47,039 nt of DNA from Microcaldota archaeon (GCA_021828155.1 JAKAST010000004.1:1-47039); one strand, 5' to 3'. Shown: positions 16,138 through 24,121, counted from the stretch's first letter. The notes: generated from the letters alone by a model not told the origin. Program-made: numbers and translations.

Positions 16138-16184
16138 TTAAGACATTTGCATCCATTTAGTTCGGACCCCTTCACGGCGATATA

Positions 16185-16976
16185 TTGCAAAAGCTCAAGA
16201 GTAGGCCTGCCCAGAGATCTAGGTCGGACACGCTACGCGCCAGGCGCGTGCTCTCAAGGGTTAACCTGCTATCGATAAAATCGATGCTGTTCGCCATAGA
16301 CTATACCCTCAAGGCCGCACCAACGGTGTTCGTCAGGGAGAAGGAGAAAATTGAACGCGACAAGAGAAGGCTTGCACGACACGCGAAAGCGCTTCACACC
16401 CTGGCAGACAGCCACTATGCATCGCATCATGTCGATCCTTCAGAATCGTACAGGGCCATTCGCACCGGCATAACCGCATACGTCAGCCTGTTCTATGATG
16501 CGAATCCGTCGGAACTCGACCTCTACATAGCGGAATGCAAGGCGTCAGGCCCAGGCAAGAGGCTCAGGCCGGAGCAGAACATGCTGCTGATACCCGCCTT
16601 GATGGCCAGTAAAGGGAAGCCGAAGAGCTCAGCCATAGCCATGCTACTCTCCGGGGTTTACAGTAAGCCCTTCAAAGCCCTTTACGATTCCAGCAAGGCA
16701 TCATTGCACATGGAGTTCTTCAAGCGCTCCATAGCCATAGCTAACGCTCCGAGTGCTTCGCTGGACAGCTTCTCGCAGACGCTCGACAGAATGTCTGCTT
16801 TGATAAAGAGCATCGATGCGCAGGATATACGCCCTGAGGAAGATGATACGAGCAAAGAAGAGTTCATGGAGCAGCTGCTCAAGCTGAACGACGAGACTGG
16901 CGTAGACACATTAAGCCTTCTCGAGGAAAAACTCATGCCCTACGAATCTGTGAACAGGCGGGTTATGAGGAAGTGA
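16185..16976 (+). CDS. Uncharacterised basic helical protein
   Basis: I do not recognise this 263-residue product. It is mostly alpha-helical, basic at the N-terminus (many Arg/Lys in the first 60 residues) and acidic near residues 210-225 (DIRPEEDDTSKEEF). There is no membrane segment and no obvious catalytic motif. The start is uncertain: 16185 is TTG inside a TATA-like GATATATT (16179-16186), so the real start is probably downstream, at GTG 16248 or ATG 16284. The open frame and its codon use resemble those of its neighbours, so it is likely a real gene. Confidence 0.5.
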   Translation: MQKLKSRPAQRSRSDTLRARRVLSRVNLLSIKSMLFAIDYTLKAAPTVFVREKEKIERDKRRLARHAKALHTLADSHYASHHVDPSESYRAIRTGITAYVSLFYDANPSELDLYIAECKASGPGKRLRPEQNMLLIPALMASKGKPKSSAIAMLLSGVYSKPFKALYDSSKASLHMEFFKRSIAIANAPSASLDSFSQTLDRMSALIKSIDAQDIRPEEDDTSKEEFMEQLLKLNDETGVDTLSLLEEKLMPYESVNRRVMRK

Positions 16977-17025
16977 GGCACAGCTCCTCTATTTTAAATA
17001 TATTGTTGCAAAATACAAACGTGGA

Positions 17026-17100
17026 GCTCCTATCGTCTAGTCCGGTCAAGGACACGGCCCTCTCAAGGCTGAAACCCGAGTTCAAATCTCGGTGGGAGCA
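17026..17100 (+). tRNA. tRNA-Glu (CTC)
   Basis: Acceptor GCTCCTA/TGGGAGC, anticodon loop CTCTCAA giving CTC, T-arm CCGAG/CTCGG around TTCAAAT, discriminator A, no CCA. A TATA-like ATTTTAAATATATTG lies at about 16991-17005. Its last four bases are the start of the 13-bp direct repeat that bounds the AT-rich island. Confidence 0.96.
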
Positions 17101-17109
17101 TCGTCTGGC
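17097..17109 (+). repeat. Left att-like direct repeat
   Basis: AGCATCGTCTGGC, starting four bases inside the tRNA-Glu gene. Identical to 18839-18851. Confidence 0.65.
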
Positions 17110-17160
17110 GTGGAGCCTTTGATTAAAGTATTAAGTCAAAAAAAGAAGTGTTTAGAAAGG

Positions 17161-17182
17161 CGTTAAAAAGTTAATTTTAACG
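17161..17182 (-). terminator. AT-rich hairpin at island gene 3' end
   Basis: CGTTAAAA and TTTTAACG form an 8-bp stem with a 6-base loop, 16 bp past the stop of the 217-aa gene. Likely transcript end within the island. Confidence 0.4.
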
Positions 17183-17197
17183 TTTCGGTATCAGCAT

Positions 17198-17851
17198 TCA
17201 ATTTTGCATTTTATTTAACCGGAAATTATGACTAGGCATTTTAGGGGTGTTTTCTATTATCTCAGCTCCATTAAGCTCTTTATATTTCTTTGCTAGCTCT
17301 ATAGCATCTCTTTTTAGTACATTAAATATGGAAACCCATCTATCTAAGATTTGCTTATTGTTAAAATACCATCCATTCAATGGAATTTTTGCATTTCCCC
17401 CCATATCTATGTCATTTGGTGGCATTTCAACCTCATCAGGTAGCGCAAACAAGAAAGGAATCTTGTTTTCACTCTCTTCTATTGCTAAATAGCTTTTCTT
17501 TAAAAGTATCTTATTTATCTGATAATAGTCTTCTTTAAATATTGTCTTGGATGTAAAATAGTAAAGTAAGGGGTCGTAAAAATCTTCAAGTTGCTCCTCG
17601 ATGAATCTTCTTTCATCTCCTTTCTTTGCAATATAGTAGGTAATCAAGACTAAGAGAATAGTAGCTATCGCTAAAACTACGGTGCCATAAGCAATAGCTA
17701 ATTGTGGTGATGAATTAGTATAACTCACTATAGTCTTAGCCATAGTAATTATTATGAATATAAATACAACTACAACGATGGTTACAACCACTCCCTGAAT
17801 AATAGATTGCACCCCTGATTGTAATCTTGATCTTAAATTTTTTCTGTGCAT
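17198..17851 (-). CDS. Island membrane protein, 217 aa
   Basis: Not recognised. Two hydrophobic helices occupy about residues 18-40 and 48-73 (VVVTIVVVVFIFIIIT and a VLAIATILLVLITYYIA stretch). A soluble domain of about 140 residues follows, mixed charged/aromatic (YYFTSKTIFKEDYYQINK) and rich in Lys, Ile and Asn, unlike host proteins. It starts with a basic MHRKNLRSRL. Base composition marks it as foreign. It could be a virus/plasmid-type host-interaction or superinfection protein, but nothing in the sequence proves this. Confidence 0.6.
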   Translation of the reverse strand: MHRKNLRSRLQSGVQSIIQGVVVTIVVVVFIFIIITMAKTIVSYTNSSPQLAIAYGTVVLAIATILLVLITYYIAKKGDERRFIEEQLEDFYDPLLYYFTSKTIFKEDYYQINKILLKKSYLAIEESENKIPFLFALPDEVEMPPNDIDMGGNAKIPLNGWYFNNKQILDRWVSIFNVLKRDAIELAKKYKELNGAEIIENTPKMPSHNFRLNKMQN

Positions 17852-18147
17852 GAAATAATTTTAATAATTATAATACAAATACCTTTCCATTTTATGGAGT
17901 TATCCAATAATTCTGCTGATTCCTAAGGTTTTTAAGCCCTAGATTGCATATTGTTTTTGGCGACAATATGTAGACCTATATAGAGATTGTAGAACTTGTA
18001 ATCTAGTGTTGGTAAACAGGGAATGGGCTTCAGCATATTTGAAGGCAGTGATGAAGGTCTTAACCGACTTATCACAACATTTTAACATAATTCACATTTT
18101 CTGAGGTTTATTTGGGTTTCTTATATATCATATTTTCTATAGCAGCA
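17852..18147. other. Non-coding AT-rich stretch of the island
   Basis: No gene is visible. It contains an inverted repeat CATATTGT/ACAATATG (17947-17954 and 17963-17970) with an 8-base loop, and a smaller AGATT/AATCT repeat near 17985-18005. These may be operator or replication-protein binding sites of the element. Confidence 0.35.
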
Positions 18148-18501
18148 TTAGACCGTATAGATTAATAGTAAATAAAAGGTATACACTGCAACTGCCAAGA
18201 GCAACAGCCAAGATATACGAAAATAGACAATATTATATCTTTTCCGTTTGGAGCCAGTCCACCTAAACGCAGCTGATAGAATAAGCAGTATTGCGAATAT
18301 CAAACCTATCATACTAATATGCAGTTTGAATAAATATACCAAAGCATTTGCATTTTGAGTACTATTAATAGTTGTATTTTGAGTAAGTGTAATTCCACTA
18401 ACTATCAAAACCAGGGAAAAGAGGAAGACAACTATCGTAAAAAAATTACTGTAAAAGAGCCGATCTTCATCATTTTGAAATGGGTTAGATTGCTTTTTCA
18501 T
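18148..18501 (-). CDS. Island membrane protein, 117 aa
   Basis: Not recognised. Three hydrophobic segments are visible: about residues 19-39 (FFTIVVFLFSLVLIVSGI), 54-76 (a YLFKLHISMIGLIFAILLIL stretch) and 92-114. A short N-terminal polar tail, a loop with NTTINSTQN and a basic loop (TGSKRKR) connect them. It starts 2 bp after the stop of the 80-aa gene, so both form one transcription unit. AT-rich codons match the rest of the island. Confidence 0.55.
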   Translation of the reverse strand: MKKQSNPFQNDEDRLFYSNFFTIVVFLFSLVLIVSGITLTQNTTINSTQNANALVYLFKLHISMIGLIFAILLILSAAFRWTGSKRKRYNIVYFRISWLLLLAVAVYTFYLLLIYTV

Positions 18502-18503
18502 AT

Positions 18504-18746
18504 TCAGACACCAGTACCTTTAGTTTGTCTCTTCATTTTGCCCATTATTAGCTTTCTGACTTTGTTGTTTACAAACACTATATACAAAAGTGCTAATCCT
18601 ACTATTATACCTCCTATAATACCTGGCACTTGCCCTGCAAGAGATTTAGCAATAACGTATGTTGCATAAATCAATACAATTGATATAATTATTAACTTAA
18701 AATAAGAAATGACTAAATTAGTAAGAGCATCAGGGTTATTAGCCAT
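18504..18746 (-). CDS. Island membrane protein, 80 aa
   Basis: Not recognised. Two hydrophobic helices (about 14-34 and 40-60) are separated by a short KSLAGQVPG turn, with a basic C-terminus (KVRKLIMGKMKRQTKG). The small two-span form is common among archaeal virus proteins and holin-like or pilin-accessory proteins, but I cannot assign a role. It is first in a two-gene unit with the 117-aa protein. Confidence 0.55.
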   Translation of the reverse strand: MANNPDALTNLVISYFKLIIISIVLIYATYVIAKSLAGQVPGIIGGIIVGLALLYIVFVNNKVRKLIMGKMKRQTKGTGV

Positions 18747-18838
18747 ATATCCTATTTCTACAATTAAATTTAAATGTGTTTCTAAGTATTCCTTAAATCT
18801 GGAGATATGTTCAAAATGGTTTCTTTATATACAACCCC

Positions 18839-18851
18839 AGCATCGTCTGGC
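18839..18851 (+). repeat. Right att-like direct repeat
   Basis: AGCATCGTCTGGC, identical to 17097-17109. Its last base is also the last base of the stop codon of the phosphoesterase gene. Confidence 0.65.
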
Positions 18852-19300
18852 TAACCCTCAGACTTAAAGAACAGCCAGTTGTTTTTTGAGCCGCCAAATG
18901 ACGTCTTGATTAGCACGTACCTGCCCTTGAGCCTCCTGCCCTTCAGGTTGACCACGATCTTCTTTTCGCTTCTCTCCAGCGTATCGAACGTGCCCGTGTC
19001 CCAGATCTTGACTGTGCCAGCGCCGTAGTTGCCTTTAGGTATGGTGCCCTCCCACAGGCCGTAGAGGAGAGGGTGCGGCTCAACGCGCACTGCGAGCCTC
19101 TTCACTCCTTCTACATTCGGTGGCTCTTTAGGCAGCGCCCAGCTCTCGAGCACACCATCAAATTCGAGCCTGAGATCCCAGTGCAGCCTTGTTGCATGGT
19201 GTTCATGTACCATGTACAGCGGCCGCGGAAACTTCCTGCCGGCAAGCTTAGGAAGTATCTGGTCATAGAAGCTCCTGCCAGCGTTTTCATCTAAACTCAT
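18851..19300 (-). CDS. Stand-alone LigD-type DNA 3'-phosphoesterase
   Basis: A 149-residue protein equal to the PE domain of bacterial LigD, which trims 3'-phosphate and 3'-ribonucleotide ends before ligation in end joining. Signatures are YMVHEHHATRLHWDLRLE, with the metal-binding His/Asp cluster, LESWALPKEPP, and EGTIPKGNYGAGTVKIWD. Single-domain versions are known in archaea. Ku, ligase and LigD polymerase are not nearby, so its partners lie elsewhere if they exist. GGTGGC precedes the ATG. Its stop codon abuts the right repeat of the mini-island. Confidence 0.9.
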   Translation of the reverse strand: MSLDENAGRSFYDQILPKLAGRKFPRPLYMVHEHHATRLHWDLRLEFDGVLESWALPKEPPNVEGVKRLAVRVEPHPLLYGLWEGTIPKGNYGAGTVKIWDTGTFDTLERSEKKIVVNLKGRRLKGRYVLIKTSFGGSKNNWLFFKSEG

Positions 19301-19318
19301 ACTGCCACCGCATTGCGG

Positions 19319-20503
19319 CTACGTGCTGTCAATCATCCTCTTGTAGGCTTCGAGCACCCTGCCCATGCTTAACTCGTTGTCTATGAATATTGCCGCGTTT
19401 GCACCAATGTGCCGTGCCTGCTCTGCGTCTGAGTATAAGCTATAGAACTTGTCAGCGAAATCCTCTATGCTCGAATGATTGTACACCAGGCCGGTGCGGC
19501 CGTCGCTTACCAGTGTGGTCTTTGGGTTGTAGCTTATTACAGTATTTATCTTTTCATTTAGGAGCACGGGAAGACCGCATGCCATTGCCTCAAGTATTGA
19601 CCTGCCCATACCCTCCCAGTTGGATGTCGAAACCAGGAAGCCTGCGCTGTTGTACAGCTCCACAAGCCCCGGGCCGTTTTCCACGAAGCCCAGGAACGTT
19701 ATGTTCTTTTCAAGGCCGAGGCGCCTCGCTAGCTCCTTGTAATGCTGCTCATCAGGGCCTGTGCCGGCTATCCTGAGAAGCTCGGTCTTAGAGAGCTCCC
19801 TATGAAGCTCGACCACGCGCTTTATCCCCTTTATCAGGAAGCTCACGTTCTTCTGTGTCTCCTCAAGCCTGCCAACGTAGAGCGCGCCGCTGAATTTTTT
19901 CTTGGAGCCCAGCCTCTTGAATATCTCGTGCGGCGCCCTGGGCACGTACTCTATCTTGGTGGTGCGTGTAAAGAAGCGCTTAGCGTATGCCACCTCGTCG
20001 GCGTTTATTGCCACGTAGTATGTCAGCCATTTCCTCATCTTCCTGAACATGTGCAGCTCATAGGACTTGGAGAAGAAGTCCCTGACTGCCTTCCTTGCCC
20101 CTGCGCTGGTGCCGGAGCCTGTGAGCATCCTTTCAGATCTGCTAGGGTCGCTGAAGAGATGCCCTCCGTAAGCTACCAATCTCTTCGACGGCGAACGCGC
20201 ATAGTGGCCCATGACGTCCGCACGGTCCGTGTAAATGGTAGCTGCACTTCCATGCGCCCTTATGTACCTCTCTGCTGGCAGTACATCCCTTATAGAGTTC
20301 AGCAGCAGCACATCATACTCCCTTTTTGGCAGCTCCTTCTCAGTTACATACGATACGTCGTTGCCGAATTTGGAGAAATCGCCGAACGCGTCTACCCTGT
20401 AGTTATGGAAGCTCTTTAGGTACTCGTAGATGCTGTATGTGTCTTTGGCCGCTCCGCCAATTGTCTTGAACGAGCCGCTCTCCATCACGAGTACGTTCTT
20501 CAT
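19319..20503 (-). CDS. GT4-family glycosyltransferase
   Basis: A 394-residue GT-B enzyme that transfers a sugar from a nucleotide donor. The N-terminal Rossmann-like half begins MKNVLVMESGSFKTIGGAAK. The C-terminal donor-binding half contains YVGRLEETQKNVSFLIKGI, ELYNSAGFLVSTSNWEGMGR and SILEAMACGLPVLL, the E-x7-E signature of family GT4. It is probably involved in surface glycan or glycolipid synthesis; donor and acceptor are unknown. It begins only 17 bp after tRNA-Thr on the same strand, so the tRNA promoter may drive it. Confidence 0.85.
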   Translation of the reverse strand: MKNVLVMESGSFKTIGGAAKDTYSIYEYLKSFHNYRVDAFGDFSKFGNDVSYVTEKELPKREYDVLLLNSIRDVLPAERYIRAHGSAATIYTDRADVMGHYARSPSKRLVAYGGHLFSDPSRSERMLTGSGTSAGARKAVRDFFSKSYELHMFRKMRKWLTYYVAINADEVAYAKRFFTRTTKIEYVPRAPHEIFKRLGSKKKFSGALYVGRLEETQKNVSFLIKGIKRVVELHRELSKTELLRIAGTGPDEQHYKELARRLGLEKNITFLGFVENGPGLVELYNSAGFLVSTSNWEGMGRSILEAMACGLPVLLNEKINTVISYNPKTTLVSDGRTGLVYNHSSIEDFADKFYSLYSDAEQARHIGANAAIFIDNELSMGRVLEAYKRMIDST

Positions 20504-20520
20504 CTCAATCGCTTCGGAAG

Positions 20521-20592
20521 AGCCTCAGGAGGGATTTGAACCCTCGACTTCCAGTTTACAAGACTGGCACTCTACCACTGAGTTACTGAGGC
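20521..20592 (-). tRNA. tRNA-Thr (TGT)
   Basis: Acceptor GCCTCAG/CTGAGGC, anticodon loop CTTGTAA between CCAGT and ACTGG, T-arm GAGGG/CCCTC. Discriminator U73, as in archaeal tRNA-Thr. No CCA encoded. Confidence 0.96.
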
Positions 20593-20654
20593 GCTATACG
20601 CACAAATAATACTTCTAACATTTATTAAAATGCCTGTCGATACGCTCAGCGGCC

Positions 20655-21770
20655 CTAGTCCCTTACCATGAACTCGTCGAGCCTGTCCCTCATTCTCTCC
20701 CTTTCGCGCCTGTGCTTCTCCAGGAAGGCGTTTATGCGCTTCGCCAGATCTGCCTTGTGCTCCCCCGCCAGCATCGTGCCATTCCTCTCCGCCTCGAATA
20801 TAGCGTCAAGCTTTTTGTCGTCAGGTTCGAACATGTACCTGTAGTTCTGGCAGACGACGCACTTGTCAGGGTCGCCGCCGTGCTTCCTCTGCAGCTCCGC
20901 GGTTGCCTGCTGGCCCGTGAACATCTTGTTCACCTTCTTCCTCACTGCCTCTTCGTTATCGTGCAGGTATATTGTATCGGATTCGTTGCTTGCCGACATC
21001 TTCGAATCGCCGCTCACTCCTGGCAGAAACTTCGCCTCTATGCTTGCGGGCTTGTAGTAGCCGAGCTTGCCTATCACGTCCCTCGCTATCCTGAAGTGCA
21101 CATCCTGGTCAACAGCGAGCGGTATCAGGCAGGGCACGTTGTGGCCCTCCTCGACGCTCTTCAGGAACGCGGGAACGGCCTGCATGCTGGTGTAGAATAT
21201 CCAGCCTATGTTGGCCTCATTGGTCATGCCGAACGCGTCCTTCACCATTGAGAAGGTGACGCGCTTCGCGACGCGGGCCGCCTGCCTGTACATCGTCTTA
21301 GCGTACTCTGTGTCGAGGAATATCTTGGTCTTCTTAGGGTTGAACCCAAGCGCTGCTATGTTGAGCGCCGCATCGTACGATAGCCTGTGTGTTTCTTCGA
21401 GCGGCACGCCTCTGGAAAAGAATTTCTCCTCGTCCGGTATCTGTATGTAGGCCTCTGCGCCGAACTTCTCCTGGAGCCATTGCGTCAGTATGAAAGGTAC
21501 GAGGTGCCCTATTGTCATCGGCCCGGATGGGGCAATGCCCGTGTAAAGGTAGAACTTGTTGCCCTTCTCGTACTCGTCGAGAAGCCAGTCGAGCTCCCTA
21601 TGCGCGTAGTAGATGTGCCTGCGCAGCATGAAGTGCAGCTCGCCGGTGTGCTTCTTGATGCGCCTCTCCAGCTCGTCGTCAATGATCTTGAGTCCGAAGC
21701 GCTTGGCTAGCACATCGTAGTCTATCTTGCCCTCAACCTTGTAGGGCGTCACGCTGAAGTCGCCGGCCAT
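20655..21770 (-). CDS. trpS: Tryptophanyl-tRNA synthetase (archaeal/eukaryotic type)
   Basis: Class Ic synthetase of 371 residues. The HIGH-type motif is in APSGPMTIGHLVPF, and the KMSKS equivalent is SKMSASNESD. The N-terminal extension (RFGLKIIDDELERRIKKHTG) and the CVVCQNYRYMF zinc/cysteine segment near the C-terminus match archaeal TrpRS. The TATA-like GATAAAGC at about 21797-21804 lies a few bases from the left end of the TnpB element, so the insertion spared the core promoter but replaced whatever stood upstream. Confidence 0.93.
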   Translation of the reverse strand: MAGDFSVTPYKVEGKIDYDVLAKRFGLKIIDDELERRIKKHTGELHFMLRRHIYYAHRELDWLLDEYEKGNKFYLYTGIAPSGPMTIGHLVPFILTQWLQEKFGAEAYIQIPDEEKFFSRGVPLEETHRLSYDAALNIAALGFNPKKTKIFLDTEYAKTMYRQAARVAKRVTFSMVKDAFGMTNEANIGWIFYTSMQAVPAFLKSVEEGHNVPCLIPLAVDQDVHFRIARDVIGKLGYYKPASIEAKFLPGVSGDSKMSASNESDTIYLHDNEEAVRKKVNKMFTGQQATAELQRKHGGDPDKCVVCQNYRYMFEPDDKKLDAIFEAERNGTMLAGEHKADLAKRINAFLEKHRRERERMRDRLDEFMVRD

Positions 21771-21896
21771 CGAATCATTGATAGATGAGGCAGCAAAGCT
21801 TTATCAATGTGAGTGGGAAAACCCACACTCTTTAGAGGTGGGATGAGAGCGAACCGCAGAATAGAAATGTATATAAAATTTAATCGCATAGATAAC

Positions 21897-23090
21897 ATGG
21901 TCATCTTGAAAAAGACATACAGATATAGGGCGTATCCTTCGCAGTCACAGAAGTCGGCACTCAACCGCCAGATGTACCTATCGAAACAACTCTACAATCT
22001 CCTTCTTGAACAATCACAAAAGCACTTCAAGGAAACTGGAAAGACATTCACGAAATACGACATGAACAAATGGATAACAAAACTCAAGAAGAAGAATCTA
22101 GAATTCAACGAACTCTATTCGCAGGTCTGCCAGAACATCGCAGACCGGGTTTCAAAGGCATACCAGAACTTCTTCAGGAGAATAAAAGAAAGAAAACATG
22201 GAAAGAAAATCAAGGTCGGTTTTCCGAGATTCAAATCATACGTCTCTTCATTGACATACCCGCAATCTGGATTTAAACCAGAAAAGAAGAAGGTTTTCAT
22301 TTCAAAAATCGGAAGAATAAATTTCGTCAATCATAGGGACATGGAGGGAAAGATAAAAACAATGGCGATAAAACAGACAAAATCGCAGGAATGGTATATC
22401 ACGTTTTCGGCAGAAAATGAGGAAACACCACCGTTCTCGAACAATAAACCACAGGTAGGGATTGACTTGGGGCTCAAGGACTATGCAACCTTGTCGGACG
22501 GAACGAGGATTCCAAATCCAAGAATCTCGAATAAATCCATAGATAAACTGAAAATGATTCAGAGAAGGCTTTCAAATAAAAAGAAATCAGGCAAGAACAG
22601 AAGAAAAGCAAAGATAAAACTTGCGAGGATTTCAGAACACATCGCAAGGCAGCGGGACGACTTCCTTCACAAGACATCCCATCATCTCGTAAATTCATAC
22701 TCATTCATTGCATACGAGGAACTGAAGATTGCAAATATGATGAAGAATCATCATCTTGCAAGACAGATTACAGATGTTTCTTGGGGAAACTTCATCCAAT
22801 ACCTCTGCTACAAGGCTGAAAGTGCTGGTTGCAGGGTAGTCGGAGTGAATCCAAAGAACACCTCTAGAACGTGCAGTGATTGTGGAAATATACAGGATAT
22901 TGAATTGAGTGAACGGACATTTCTCTGTCAGAAATGCGGAATGTCAAAGGACAGAGATTTGAATGCCTCAATAAATATCCTGACTACCGCAGGACTTGCG
23001 GGAAGTAACGCCTCTGGAGACGTTGTAAGACCTCAACTACAGGAGGCAACCGTCGTTGAATCAGGAACTACACTTGGTGGTTCAAGATGA
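21897..23090 (+). CDS. tnpB: TnpB RNA-guided nuclease
   Basis: A 397-residue protein related to Cas12. An N-terminal OrfB_IS605 helical domain leads to a RuvC-like nuclease with D190 in VGIDLGLKDYATLSDG, E274 in IAYEELKIANM and an aspartate in KDRDLNASINI (about D352/D354). A four-cysteine zinc ribbon sits at C326, C329, C344 and C347. All catalytic residues appear intact and there is no frameshift. Known TnpB proteins use a guide RNA made from the 3' part of their own gene and the right end; the right-end hairpin fits. Start at ATG 21897 (MVILKKTYRYRAYP); the longer open frame runs through the left-end hairpin. Confidence 0.92.
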   Translation: MVILKKTYRYRAYPSQSQKSALNRQMYLSKQLYNLLLEQSQKHFKETGKTFTKYDMNKWITKLKKKNLEFNELYSQVCQNIADRVSKAYQNFFRRIKERKHGKKIKVGFPRFKSYVSSLTYPQSGFKPEKKKVFISKIGRINFVNHRDMEGKIKTMAIKQTKSQEWYITFSAENEETPPFSNNKPQVGIDLGLKDYATLSDGTRIPNPRISNKSIDKLKMIQRRLSNKKKSGKNRRKAKIKLARISEHIARQRDDFLHKTSHHLVNSYSFIAYEELKIANMMKNHHLARQITDVSWGNFIQYLCYKAESAGCRVVGVNPKNTSRTCSDCGNIQDIELSERTFLCQKCGMSKDRDLNASINILTTAGLAGSNASGDVVRPQLQEATVVESGTTLGGSR

Positions 23091-23115
23091 CCAATCAAAA
23101 AGCCACCATTAGAAG

Positions 23116-23135
23116 CCCACGACTTCAGTCGTGGG
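23116..23135 (+). ncRNA. Right-end hairpin, probable part of the TnpB guide RNA
   Basis: CCCACGACT and AGTCGTGGG form a 9-bp stem just before the element's 3' boundary. In characterised TnpB systems the guide RNA ends around such a right-end structure, with the guide taken from adjoining host DNA. Assignment by analogy. Confidence 0.45.
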
Positions 23136-23163
23136 AGGATGTCACTTGCTTCTGTGCAGGCGC

Positions 23164-23442
23164 TCAGCCCTCGTACTCGTTCGGAAGGGCCTTGAGATCG
23201 TCCGTCGTCTGGATCTCCCTTCCTTTGCCATCGATGGTATAAGCATAGAGCTTGCCCGGAACCTCGCCGCTTGTCTTTGCGTGGCTTCCGTCGCAGAATG
23301 GCTTGTGCCTGGACAGCCCGCAGGCGCAGAGGTGCACCTCATAGTTCAGGACCTTCTCGTCAGAGGCCAGCTTGTCGAAGCCCGGCAGCTCGCGCATCTT
23401 CAGCGCGAACGGATGGTTTCTGTCGTGTCTTATAACTCTCAT
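23164..23442 (-). CDS. CDGSH-type iron-sulfur protein
   Basis: A 92-residue protein with the signature C-x-C-x2-S-x3-P-x-C-D-G-x-x-H in CACGLSRHKPFCDGSH. This motif binds a 2Fe-2S cluster through three cysteines and one histidine, as in mitoNEET-like proteins. The role is electron transfer or cluster donation; the exact partner is unknown. One motif only. A TATA-like GTTTATAAG at about 23473-23481 predicts an almost leaderless message. Confidence 0.9.
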   Translation of the reverse strand: MRVIRHDRNHPFALKMRELPGFDKLASDEKVLNYEVHLCACGLSRHKPFCDGSHAKTSGEVPGKLYAYTIDGKGREIQTTDDLKALPNEYEG

Positions 23443-23515
23443 GCATATCTGGTTGTATAGCTTCGTAAATTCTTATAAACCAGAGCAAGCTTTTCTACGA
23501 CGCTGATAAAAGCGC

Positions 23516-23917
23516 TCAGTTGCCCCTGTCGGCCGTGCCGATCTTGCAGCTCTTCGGCTTGAGCTCGTCTATAACATACTTCAGCGCTAGCTCCGCGTTG
23601 CTCTTTGCGCCGCACGTGTAGATGTCTACTGTAGCATACATGCTCTCCGGCCATGTATGCAGCGCGATATGGCTCTCCTCAATTAGTGCTATCACAGAGA
23701 CACCGCCCTCAACGCCGTTGAGGCTGCTGAACTTCTTTGTAACGAGCTCCAAGATGTGCATGTTGCCAACTTGCGCCGCTTTTATCACTACGGTTGTGAG
23801 CCGGTCAAGGTTGGCAATGAGCCCGCTATCAATACCATACAGGTTCGCATAAACATGTTTACCTATTACCTTAGGTATCTGCTTTGTGGTTTGTACAGCA
23901 ACTTGGTTTTTTGGCAT
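23516..23917 (-). CDS. speH: S-adenosylmethionine decarboxylase proenzyme (SpeH type)
   Basis: Pyruvoyl enzyme of polyamine synthesis, 133 residues. The self-cleavage site is Glu81-Ser82 in EESHIALHTWPE, where Ser82 becomes the pyruvoyl group; YATVDIYTCG carries the conserved Cys. A closely related archaeal branch decarboxylates arginine instead, so substrate choice is not certain. Start chosen at 23917 (MPKNQVAVQT), with GGTGA seven bases upstream; the in-frame ATG at 23959 lacks such a site. No other polyamine gene is near. Confidence 0.9.
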   Translation of the reverse strand: MPKNQVAVQTTKQIPKVIGKHVYANLYGIDSGLIANLDRLTTVVIKAAQVGNMHILELVTKKFSSLNGVEGGVSVIALIEESHIALHTWPESMYATVDIYTCGAKSNAELALKYVIDELKPKSCKIGTADRGN

Positions 23918-24121
23918 CTCCTTTTCACCCGGGCGTTTGCCCGCGAATGATTCATGCATTTCATGATTATGCTTAAAAGCATATGCCCGCGTGCCATATA
24001 CAATAAATTTCGCGCCTCTGCCGCCATCGGTAGATATTTATTAGTTAGTGCGTCTAATGTAATGGTTAGCAGTGACTTGCGGCTCTCACAGCCTTTTACG
24101 TCCGCATTGATGGCGCTTTAC

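Larger units (their letters stand above)
17097..18851. mobile_element. Putative 1.74-kb integrated mini-island at tRNA-Glu
   Basis: The segment is bounded by perfect 13-bp direct repeats AGCATCGTCTGGC at 17097-17109 and 18839-18851. The left copy overlaps the tRNA-Glu 3' end. Inside, the sequence is sharply AT-rich compared with the GC-rich flanks, and codon use shifts to A/T-ending codons. It holds three minus-strand membrane-protein genes and about 300 bp of non-coding DNA. No integrase, replication gene or transposase is present, so it would be a remnant or a satellite relying on another element. Confidence 0.65.
21810..23140 (+). mobile_element. Solitary TnpB element (IS200/IS605 superfamily, IS1341-like)
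   Basis: The left end shows a GTGGG-AAAA-CCCAC hairpin (21813-21826) and the right end a 9-bp CCCACGACT/AGTCGTGGG hairpin (23116-23135), flanking one tnpB gene. No Y1 tyrosine transposase (TnpA) is present, so it must be mobilised in trans or be immobile. Base composition is more AT-rich than its surroundings. Exact ends are estimates. Confidence 0.8.
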
